From contig CBDATE010000018.1 in NCBI GenBank assembly GCA_965199815.1, positions 372,001 to 436,000 of the forward strand: a DNA stretch of 64,000 nucleotides, given 5' to 3'. Below are positions 15,001-27,000 of the stretch, one piece after another. A program made the position numbers and the translations under genes. This DNA is from Azotimanducus sp965199815. Its GTDB lineage: Bacteria > Pseudomonadota > Gammaproteobacteria > Pseudomonadales > Azotimanducaceae. Under the pieces are notes generated by a model that saw nothing but the letters and a program-made list of their open reading frames with translations, did not search any database and had not been told where the DNA came from. Within the stretch, counting starts at the first letter, position 1. Each line of letters starts with the position of its first letter.

Positions 15001-18000
15001 GGCACCGGCATGAATGCCATGACGGCGAGCGCCGACATCACCTTCCCGCCGGTGGTCAAGCGCACCTTCCCCGCACCGGTGTTGACGCTGGAAGTGGGCG
15101 ACGGGCAGTTGACGCTGACCTGGACGCGCCAGCTTTCCGCGGTGAACTATGAATTGCAATGGAAGCCATCGACCGTCACCGACTGGACCACAGTCTCATC
15201 GGGTCCTCCGCGCAGGGTCATCAGAGATCTTGTGAATGGCCGACTCTACGATGTGCGTGTGCGCGCCAAGGCGCTTCCTGGCTCCACGATCCATGTGGCC
15301 GATGGCCTCTGGTCGAACGAGGTGCAGGGCAGACCGGCGGGGATGGATGTGGCACCCGACTTCGCCGGCAAGTCCATCGACGACCAGACCTGGACGGTCG
15401 GTGCTCCCGTGAACCTCACCCTGCCGAGCGCCATCGGCGGCAACGGCACCCTGAGTTACGAGCTCACGCCCGAGCTGCCGACCGGCGTGACCCTCGATGC
15501 GACCACGCGCACCCTGAGCGGCGCGCCCGCGGCGGTGACCAGTGCCGCCACCTGGAGCTGGCGCGCTGCGGACAGCGACAGCAACACGGAAGACAGCGAC
15601 ACGGCGACGCTCACCTTCCAATTGACGGTGCTCGGCGCGCCCCTGACCGCCCCCCAGGTGATGCTGCAGGCGGGCAACGGGCGGTTGACGCCGCGCTGGG
15701 CGGCGGTGCCGAACGCGGTGGGCTATGCGCTGCAATGGAAGTCATCGAGCGTCACCGACTGGGATGCACCGACCGGCGTGACCACGATTGAATCGGCCGC
15801 TTCCGGTACGGCCATCAGCGGTCTCGCCAACGGTACGCAATACGATGTGCGCGTGCGCGCCGAGGCGGCGGATGATTCCAGCACCCATGTTGACAGCGTC
15901 TGGTCGAGCGTCGTTCAGGGTACGCCGGAGGCGACCGATGTCTGCCGCCGCACCCCCGATGTGCGTGATGCCATCCTCGGCGCCGTCACCGGCGTCAGTC
16001 ACTGTGCACAACTGACACCCGCACAGCTTGCCGCGATCACCATGCTGGACCTCGCAGGTGTCGGCCTCGCGGGCTTGCAGGCGGGTGATTTCAAGGGTCT
16101 GACCGGGCTGACCTCGCTGCGCCTCGATGACAACAGCCTGTCGTCGCTGCCCGATGACATCTTCGTCCCGCTCGCGGCGCTCACCACGCTGCGTCTGGAG
16201 ATGAATCCGGGTGCGGCCTTCAGGCCTCTGGTGCGTGTTGGTGCCGACCAGGTGGTGACGCGCGGCGCGCGGGTCGAGCTGTTCGGGCGGGTGTCCGGCC
16301 CCTGGGGCGACAGGGTCGCCTGGCAATGGACCCAGGTCGATCCGGACAGCCCGACAACCGCGCTGACCGGCGGGGTGACGCTCACCGGTGCGCGCAGTGC
16401 CGCCGCGTCCTTCACCGCGCCAGAGCGGGATGCGGAGCTGCTCTTCAGGCTCATCGCCACGCCGACGACGGGCACCGGCAAGGGTGCCGCCGCCAGCACC
16501 GAGGTCTGGGTGCAGGTGACGGTCGGAAACACCAACAACGCCCCCGTGGTGGCCAATCCGATCCCTGATCTGGCGGCGCGTGTCGGCATGAGGTTCGGCT
16601 ACACCCTGCCGGCCAACACCTTCAGCGATGCGGATGGTGACGCGCTGACCTACAGCGCGGCGCGCAAGGATGGCGGTGAGCTGCCCTCCTGGCTGATGTT
16701 CGATGCCAGTGCGCGCCGCTTCTCGGGCAGGGTGCCGAGCACCTTCAGCACACGGCTCGATATCCGGGTGACGGCCATGGACCCCAGCGGTGGGTTGGTG
16801 AGCGATGTGTTCGGTATCGATAGGGCCGAGACGGATGTCTGCAATCGCACACCCGCGGTGCGCGACGCGATAGTGAGCGCCGTCTCCGGTGTCAGCGACT
16901 GTCTCGCCCTGACCTCCGCCCAGCTCGCAGGTATCGGCACTCTGGGGCTCGCCAGGAGCGGCATAACCAGCCTGCTGGCGGGTGACTTCGCAGGCCTGAC
17001 CGGGCTTGGCACCCTCAACCTGGCCACCAACAGCCTGGGGTCGCTGCCCGATGGTGTATTCGCCCCACTCACCAGCCTTGCGCAACAATTCCTTGGCGGC
17101 AACCCGGGTGCCCCCTTCAGGCCGACTGTCAGCGCCGGCCCCGACCTGGCCGTGCCCACCGGCAGCAAGGTTACTCTGCGCGCCACGGCATCCGGCCCCT
17201 GGGGCGACAATCTGGGCATGGCCTGGACGCAGGTGGATGGTGCCAATTCGGACCGGGCGGCGGCGGTGGGCGAGCGCGTGACGCTCACCGACGGAGCCAC
17301 TGCCACGCCCTCTTTCACCGCCCCGAGCATGCCCGACATCCTGTATTTCAGGGTTGTGGCCACGCCGGCGCCGGGCACCGGTGTCGCGCAAAGCGCCCCC
17401 GACTGGGTGCAAGTGTCCATGGCGATGCTGGCGGTGCCAGCGAACATCAGGCTGAAAGCGCACACTCTGGTGTCCGACGGGTTCATCGTGGAGTGGGATG
17501 CGGTGGATAACGCTTCCGACTACAGGGTGACGGCGACACCGACGGGGGCTGGCGGTACGCCGGTGTCCGTGACGGTGACCGGCAACGAGGCAACCCTCAC
17601 CGGCTTGCAGGAGGAAACCCGCTACAGCGTGACGGTTGTAGCCAGCAACAGCGCCGGCGGCTATGCGGACAGCGCGGCCTCCGTACCGCTCGAGGTGACC
17701 ACGCGGTCGCTGCCCAAGGTGCAGCGAATCGTTGTGAATGCCGAGGCCAGGGACAGGGTGTTCGGCCTTGGCGAGAGCGTCAAGGTGATAGTCCGCTTCA
17801 CGGAAGCCACAGCGGCCACAGGGGTTCCGGCAAACATACAGGATCGTCCCGGCATCTTGCTTGATGTTGGTGGCCAGCGCCGCATCGCACGACTCGGTGG
17901 CACTCTTGAAGGGCCTGCATCTCTTGCGAGGCCCGATGTCGAGAAAAATTTCTATTACGAGGTGCAGGCGGGCGATTTCGACGATGACGGCATAGATCTG

Positions 18001-21000
18001 CCGGCGCAGAGCATTGCGCTCGATGGTGCCCGGATTGTGGGCGGAGGCAATCCCGCCATTGATGCCGATGTGCACATGGAGGCGAAGCAACCTCTGAAAC
18101 AACTCTTCCCGGCCTATACAGGCGACCCCAAAATCCGCACCGTGGACGGCGGCCCGGGCCTCGGCTACTCGCAGCCACCTGCGACGCTGACGGTGGGCGT
18201 ACCGATCGAAGCCATCACCGCGATACCGCGCAATTTCATGTCCACGGACACCATCACCTATGCAGTGACGGGAACCCCGCCGACCGGGCTGCTCTTCGAC
18301 TCCCCGAGCGGCAGGATTTCAGGCACACCCTCCGAGGCGAACGCCAGTTCGGTGACCATAACAGTGACCGCCACGGCGGGTACCGGCGACAACATGAAGT
18401 CGGCGAGCGCCGAGATCACTTTCCCGCCAGTGGTCAAGCAGGTGCTCGCCACACCGGTGGTGACGCTGCAAACGGGCGATGCGCAATTGACGCCGAGCTG
18501 GGAGGCGGTGGCGAACGCCACGGGCTACGAATTGCAGTACAAGGCGGTGACGACGACCTCGTGGGACGCGACCTCCGGCGTGACGACAGTCGGGTCGGCG
18601 ACCTCGGACCGGGCCATCACCGGCTTGACCAACGGCCAGACCTACGATGTGCGCGTACGCGCCCAAGTGTCCGGGTCGACGGTCCATGAGGACAATGGCG
18701 ACTGGTCGAGCGCTGTGCAGGGTACGCCGGTCGCGACCGATACTGCGCCTGATTTCGGCAGCAAGACCGTTGGCGATCGGATCTGGGCGGTGGGAACTTC
18801 CGTGAACCTCATCCTGCCGACAGCGACGGGCGGCAACGGCGACCTGAGCTACGAGCTGACTCCTGCCACTCTGCCGGCCGGCGTGACCCTGGATGTGACC
18901 ACGCGCACCCTGAGCGGCGCGCCCACGGCGGCCACTGATGCGACCACCTACACCTGGCGCGTCAAGGATGCCGACAGCAACGAGGAAGACTCCGACACGG
19001 CGGCGCTGACCTTCACCCTGACGGTGTCGCGCGCGACGCTGGCGACACCGGTGGTGACGCTTGATGAGGGCGATGAGCAGTTGACACCGAACTGGGCGAC
19101 GGTGGCGGGCGCGGCGAGCTATGCGTTGCAGTGGAAGGCGGTGGCGACCACATCCTGGGATGCGGAGACGGGCGTGACGACAGTGGCCTCGGCAACCTCG
19201 GGTACGGCCATCACCGGCTTGACCAACGGTACGGAATACGAGGTGCGTGTGCGCGCCGAGGCGGCTGCCGGTTCGACGACCCGCGAGGACAGCGCCTGGT
19301 CGGAGGTGAAGAAGGGTACGCCGTTCGAGCCGGATGTGCCGCCCGCCTTCGCATCCGGTGCCGTGATTTCCGACCAGATCTGGACGGTGGACGCTGCCGT
19401 GAGTCTCGTCCTGCCGGAGGCGACTGGTGGCAACGGGATCTCGAGCTACACCCTGACTCCTTCTCCCCTGCCAACGGGGATAACCTTCGATACCAACACG
19501 CGCACCCTGAGTGGCAAACCGGCGGCTGCGAGCGTTGCGACCACCTGGACCTGGCGCGCCGCGGACGCTGACAGCAACACGGACGACAGCGATACGGCGG
19601 CGCTGGAGTTCAGCGTGACGGTAGGCAAGGCCAGGCTGGCGGCACCAACGAACCTGGCGCTCGAGTCCAATACCCTGACGACGAGCGGATTCACGCTCAC
19701 CTGGGATGCGGTGGACAAGGCGGCGGGCTACACGGCGGCGGCAGTGGCGGGCGATGCCACGGTCGCCGGTGTTGTGTCACTGCCGAGCACCGGTCCGCAG
19801 GCGGTGTTCACCGGATTGACCGCGGGCATCGCCTACAAGGTGTCGGTGGTGGCCACCGGCGATGCCAACTACTCGAAGAGCGAGGCCTCGGAGAGCTTGA
19901 ATGTGGCGACTCTGGGGCTGGCGTTCTCGCCCACCTCCCTGATGGTGGTCGAGGGCGGTAGCAGGGCCTATGGGGTGAAGTTGACGGCGCCGCCGACGGC
20001 GGATGTGACGGTGACGGTGAGTGGCGCGACCGGCGATGTGACGGTGGACACCGATGGCGTGATGACCGGCAAGCAGGACAAGCTGACCTTCACCAGCATG
20101 AACTGGGATACGGCGCAGACGGTGACGGTGAGCGCCGACGAGGACACGGATACCAGTGACGATACCGCCACGCTCAGTCACAAGGCCGTGGGCGGCGGCT
20201 ATGACTCGGTGACGGGAACCCTGTCGGTGACGGTGACCGACAACGACACCCCGAATCTGGTGCTGTCTGTCTCGTCCCTGACGGTGGACGAGGGCGCGAC
20301 CGGCAGCTACACGGTGAAGCTTGCTTCGCAGCCGACCGGGGATGTGACGGTGATGCCGGGCGTACCGGTGAACACGGACATATCCGTGTCTCCGGCCTCG
20401 CTGACCTTCACGATGGCGAACTGGGATGAGGCGCAGGCGGTGACGGTGAGCGCGGGTGCGGACGAGGATGCGCTTGATGACACGGTCACCCTGAGCCACA
20501 GCGCCTCCGGCGGCGGCTATGACGCGGTGAGCGGCAACCTGCTGGTGACGGTGCATGACGACGACGCGCCGGCACTGGAGTTCACGCCCGCATCGGTGAC
20601 GCTTGATGAGGGTGCGAGCGCCATCTACAGGGTGGTGCTGGCGACGCAGCCGAGCGCGAGTGTGACGGTGACCGTGGCGGGGGCCTCAGGCGAACTGTCG
20701 CTGGATACGGACAGCGTGACGGCGGGCAATCAGAACACCTTGACCTTCACGACCTCGGACTGGAAGACGGCGCAGACGGTGACCCTGACGGCGGGCGCGG
20801 ATAGCGATGCTCTGGACGACACCGCCACGCTGCGCCACACGGCTTCGGGTGGCGGCTACGATGTGGTGAGCGGGAGCGTGTCGGTGACGGTGACGGACAA
20901 CGACTTGCCGGTGTTCAGCGTGACCGGTCCGGTGATGGTGGCCGAAGGTGCGGGTACGGCGAGCTACTCGGTCTCCCTGAGCCTGGAACCGAAAACGAAC

Positions 21001-24000
21001 GTGACGGTGGACTACGCGACCGCGGACGGCACGGGAAGTAGCGGGGCGACGGCGGGGTCGGACTACACGGCGAAGAACGGTACACGCACCTTCACCACGG
21101 ACAACTGGAGCACGGTGCAGACGGTGGCGGTGGCGGTCACCAACGATGCGTTGGACGAGGATGACGAGACCTTCACCTTCGCGCTCGGCAATGCGAGTGC
21201 CGGTGCGGAGTTGTCTTCGAGTGCGGCATCGGTGGAGACGACCATCGCGGACGATGACACGCGCGGCGTGACTGTATCCGAGACGGCGCTGACGGTGCTG
21301 GAGGGTGCCACCGGCAGCTACAGGGTGGTGTTGGATTCCGAGCCGACCGGGGATGTGACGGTGACGGTGGGGGGTGCCACGGGTGATGTGTCGGTGGATA
21401 CGAACCCCGACATGCCAGACGATCAGGACACGCTGACTTTCACCACGGCGAGCTGGAATGAGGCGCAGACGGTGACAGTGTCGGCGGCCACGGACGAGGA
21501 TGCGGCCAATGACGCGGTGGTGATGCTTGCTCATGCCGTGAGCGGTGGGGATTACGGGTCGGTGACGGCAGAGGATGTGGCGGTGACCATCACCGAGAAG
21601 GATATGGCCACCTTCAGCGTGGCCGGGCCTTCGGCGGTGGCTGAGGGTGCGGGCACGGCCACCTACACAGTGTCGCTGAGCGCAGAGCCTGGCGTGGATG
21701 TGACGGTGAAGTACGCGACCGGCACTACGGGGACCGGTGCGGCGACGGCGGAGTCGGACTACACATCGGCGAGCGGTACGCTGACCTTCACGACATCGGA
21801 CTGGAACACGGCGCAGACGGTGGATGTTGCCATCACGGACGATGCGGTGGACGAGGATGACGAGACCTTCACCTTCACCCTGAGAGATGCGGCGACCGGT
21901 TCGGTGCTGTCTCCGAGTGCGACATCGGTGACCACCACCATCACCGACAATGACGGCCCGCAAGTGACGGTGTCCTTCGCTGCCGGGACCTACAGCGTGG
22001 CGGAAGGCGCGACGGTGAGTGTGGCGGTGACCCTGAGCGCAGACCCGGAGCGGTCGGTGGCGATTCCGCTGACAACGACGAACGGGACGGGTGCGGTTGC
22101 CGCGGATTACAGCGTGCCGGCATCGGTGGCCTTTGCGAGCGGCGAGACCTCGAAGACGGTGACCTTCAGCGCCACGGACGACACGGTGGACGAGTCGGAC
22201 GAGACGGTGACACTCGGTTTCGGGACGCTGCCTGCAGGGGTGACGGCGGGCACGACGGCATCGACTGTGGTGACTATCACGGACGATGACACGGTGGGGC
22301 TGACCTACAGCGCGCCACCCCCGACATTGACGGTGGGCACAGCGGTCAGTCTGACGGCGACCGCGACCGGCTTCGGCAGTGCCACGGTCACCTACTCGGT
22401 GACTTCGGGCACCTTGCCTGGCGGGCTGACGATTAGTGCCGGCACGGGTGCCATCACGGGCGCGCCGACGACGCTGAACGCGAGCGAGGTGACGGTGACG
22501 GTGAGCGCCAGGGCGGGCGCGGGCGATGCGGCCAGGACGGCGACGGCGGACATCACCTTCCCGGCGATTGGCAAGACGACGCTGGCGACACCGGCGATGA
22601 TGCTGGCGGCGGGCGATACCGAGTTGACACCGAGCTGGGAGGCGGTGGCGAACGCGGCGAGCTACGAGTTGCAGTGGAAGGCGGTGACGACGACATCATG
22701 GGACGCGCCGACGGGTGTGACGACAGTGGCCTCGGCAACCTCGGGCACGGCCATCACGGGCCTGACCAACGGCACGGAATACGACGTGCGGGTGCGGGCG
22801 AAGGCGGGGTCGAGTTCGACCAATTACGAGGACAGCGCCTGGTCGGAGGTCGTGAAAGGGACACCGATGCAGGACGATGTGGCACCGGGTTTTGCGCAAG
22901 GGGAGACCATCGCGACGCAGACCTGGACGGTAGGGACGGCGGTGGACCTCACGCTGCCGGCGGCGACTGGCGGCAACGGGACGGTGAGCTACGAGTTGAC
23001 ACCGGCGCTGCCGGACGGGGTTGTGTTGGATGTGACGACACGCGTGGTGAGTGGTACGCCGATGTTGGCGGCAGCTCAGGCGACCTACACCTGGCGGGCG
23101 AAGGACAGTGACGCGAACACGGCGGATACGGATACGGCGGCGCTCACTTTCAGCGTGACGGTGGGCAAGGGGACGCTGGCGAAGCCGACGGGTCTGGCAG
23201 AGAAGGCGAACAGCAAGACGCGCACCGGCTTCACGGTGACCTGGGATGCGGTGGATAACGCGGCGGGTTATACGGCGATGGCGGTGGCGGGCGGTGGTAC
23301 GGCGGTGACTGGCATGGTCTCGACATCGGGCACGAAGCCCGAGGCGGTGTTCACGGGTCTTGTGATGAACACCACCTACATGGTGACGGTTGTGGCCACT
23401 GGCGATGCCAACTATGCGGACAGTCCGGCCTCGGAGGGGTTCGATGTGACCACTGTGGCAAATCGGGTGCCGACGGTGGCGAACGAGATTCCGAATCAGG
23501 TGGCGGTGGTGGGCTTGTCGTTCGAGTATATCTTCCCGGCGAACAGCTTCAGCGATGCCGACGGAGACGACCTGACTTACACGGCCACCGAGACCGATGA
23601 CAGCATGCTGCCTGGCTGGCTCACCCTCACCGCCGCCGAGCGCAAGCTGGCGGGTACACCGCAATCCGGCGACACGGGAACGCTGTCGGTGAAGGTGACG
23701 GCGAGCGACGGCATGGACGGGTCGGTCAGTGACACCTTCGACATAGTGGTAAGCGCGGACACGGCACCGGCCTTTGCGGAGAACGCGAGCATCGCGGATC
23801 AGACCTGGACGGTGGGGACGCAAATCACCGCCTTCACGCTGCCGGCGGCGACCGGCGGCAACGGGACGGTGAGCTACGAGTTGACACCGGCGCTGCCGAT
23901 GGGGGTGAGCCTCGATACCGCGACGCGCGAGGTGAGTGGTACGCCGATGGTGGCGGCGGCTCAGGCGGCCTACACCTGGCGGGCGAAGGACAGCGATGCG

Positions 24001-27000
24001 AACACCGCTGACAGCGACACGGTGGCGCTCACTTTCAGCGTGACGGTGAACAAGGGGATGCTGGCCAAGCCGACGGGGTTGGCGGTGAAGGCGAATACGC
24101 TGACCACGACCGGCTTCACGGTGACCTGGGATGCGGTGGACAACGCGGCGGGGTACACGGCGATGGCTGCGCTGGGCGATGTGACGGTGCCCGGCGCGGT
24201 CTCGACATCGGGCATGAAGCCCGAGGCGGTGTTCACGGGTCTTGTGATGAACACCACCTACATGGTGACGGTTGTGGCCACTGGCGATGCCAACTATGCG
24301 GACAGTCCGGCTTCGGATGGCTTGAGCGTGACCACGGAGACGGCACCGGGCCTGATCGTGTCGCCGACATCCCTGACAGTAGCGGAGGGTTCGACGGGCA
24401 CCTACACGGTGAAGCTGGCAACGCAGCCGAGCGCGGCGGTGACGGTGACTATCGGTGGGGCATCGGGCGATGTGTCGGTGTCTGAGACATCGCTGACCTT
24501 CACGACGGACAACTGGGACACCGCGCAGGACGTGACGGTGAGCGCTGCCGAGGACGACGATGCCGAGGATGACACGGCTACGCTCAGTCACACGGCATCG
24601 GGCGGGGGCTATGGTTCGCTGCCATCCGAGAGAGCCCCGTCTGTGACGGTGACGATTACCGAGAATGACACGCGCGGGGTGACGCTGTCCGAGACGGCGC
24701 TAACGGTAGTGGAGGGTTCGGCGGGCACCTACACGGTGGTGCTCGATACCCAGCCGACCGGCGATGTGACGGTGACTATCGGTGGGGCATCGGGTGATGT
24801 GTCGGTGTCCGCGACATCGCTGACCTTTACCTCATCGACCTGGAACACCGCGCAGACGGTGACGGTAACGGCGGCCGAGGACGAGGATGCGGTCAATGAT
24901 GCGGTGGTGACGCTTACCCACACTGTGAGCGGTGGGGATTACGGGTCGGTGATGGCGGCATCGGTGGCGGTGACCATCACCGAGAACGACATGGTCACCT
25001 TCGGTGGCGACCTGACGGGCGCGGTCACCGAGGATGACGAGGACAGGGACGAGGCCTCCGGCACGGCGACCGTCACCGACAGCAACGGTGCCAACACGGT
25101 GCAAGCGCAGACGGATGTTGAGGGCACCTACGGGATGTTCAGCATCAAGACGACTGGCGCTTGGGAGTACGCGCTCGACAACGCGGACGACGACACCAAC
25201 GCCTTGGCCGCAGGAGCGACCGCCACCGATGCCTTCGAGATTGCCGCCGCGGACGGCTCGAAGGGTACGGTGACCATCACGGTGACCGGTGCGAATGACA
25301 CGCCCACCGCCAATGCCGGGGCGGATGCGATGTTTGCGGAGGGTGCCACGGTGACCCTGGACGGCACGGGCAGCAGCGACCCGGACACGGGTCACATGCT
25401 CACCTATTCATGGGCGCGCAAATCCGGCGAGACCGACAACGCGGTGACGCTCACCAATGCCGACAAGGCGAGTGCGAGCTTCACCGCCCCGAACGACATC
25501 GCAGCGAATGCGACGCTCACCTTCGTGCTCACGGTCTCGGACGGCACGGCGAGTGACACCGACGAGGTGGTCATCACCGTCACCGGCGTGAACGCCGCGG
25601 CCACCTTCGGCGGCGACCTGACGGGCGAGGTCACCGAGGACGACGAGGACAAGGACGAGGCCAGCGGCACGGTGACCGTGACCGACAGCGACGGTGCCGA
25701 CACGGTGCAGGCGCAGACCGACGAGGCCGGCACCTACGGGACATTCAGCATCAAGACCAACGGGGAGTGGGAGTACGAGCTCGACAACAGCAAGGCCGCG
25801 ACCAACGCCTTGGCCGCCGCCGCGACCGTCAGCGATGCCTTTGCGATTGCCGCCGCCGACGGCACCGCGAGTACGGTGACCATCACCGTCACCGGTGCCA
25901 ACGATGCGCCCACCGCCAACGCGGGCACGGACGCGGCCGTTGCGGAAGGTGCATCGGTGACGCTCGACGGCACGGGCAGCAGCGACCCGGATGCGAGCAC
26001 CACGCTCACCTATTCCTGGGCGCGCAAGTCCGGCGAGACCGGCAATGCGGTGACGCTCTCCAACGCCGACAAGGCCAGTGCTAGCTTCACCGCCCCCAAC
26101 GACATCGCTGCGGATGCGACGCTCACCTTCGTGCTCACCGTCTCGGACGGCACGGAGAGCAACAGCGACGAGGTCATCATCACCGTCACCGGCATGAACG
26201 CCGCCGCCACCATCGGCGGCACACTCACCGGTGCGGTGACCGAGGATGCCACCCAGACCACCGCCACGGGCACGGTGACCGTCAGCGACAGCGACGGCAC
26301 CGACACCCTGCAGGCGCAGACGAACAAGGCCGGGACTTACGGCACATTCAGTATCAAGACCAACGGGGAGTGGACCTACACGCTCGACAACACTGACGAC
26401 GACACCAACGCCTTGGCCGCGGGCACTACCGCCGAGGACGAGTTTGCGATTGCCGCCGCCGACGGCACCGCAGGTACTGTCACCATCACGGTGACCGGTG
26501 CGAATGACGCGCCCACAGCGGATGCGGGATTGGACGAAACCGTTGCCGAGGGCGCCTCGGTGACCCTTGACGGCACGGGCAGCAGCGACCCGGACACGGG
26601 TCACATGCTCACCTACAGCTGGGCGCGCAAGGCGGGCGAGACCGACAACGAGGTGACGCTCTCCAATGACGACAAGGCCAGCGCGAGCTTCACCGCCCCG
26701 AACGACATCGCTGCGGATGCGACGCTCACCTTCGTGCTCACCGTCTCGGACGGCACGGCGAGCCACACCGACGAGGTCATCATCACAGTCACCGGCACCA
26801 ACGCCGCGGCTACCATCGGCGGCACACTCACCGGCGCGGTCACCGAAGACGACGAGGACAAAGACGAGGCCGAGGGAACGGTGACCGTGACCGACAGCGA
26901 CGGTGCCAACACTGTGCAGGCACAAACGAATGTCGAGGGCACCTACGGCACATTCAGTATCAAGGCCAACGGGGAGTGGACCTACACGCTCGACAACAGC

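Larger units (their letters stand above)
1..17120 (+). repeat. Thirteen LRR modules with a two-cysteine cap, alternating with Ig-like domains
   Basis: Modules begin at or before 1 and at 1228, 2152, 2824, 3878, 5140, 6064, 9163, 10078, 12556, 13471, 15937 and 16834. Each complete one opens with a cap of the form VCxRTxxVRdAI, about 14 residues, a second Cys (GVSDC), then three to eight LRRs (LTSLDLSNNSLASLPEGIFAPL) and the exit motif NPGAPFKP. The two cap cysteines probably form a disulphide, which fits an exported protein. Each LRR is followed by an Ig-like domain with GPWG and WTQV, and usually by a cadherin-like domain. The first module has lost its first Cys to the window edge. Confidence 0.8.

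Noticed and set aside
9700..18102. Several minus-strand open frames (9,700-12,507; 13,093-14,721; 15,742-18,102)
   Set aside because: All are shadows of the sense adhesin frame with implausible Arg/His-rich composition.
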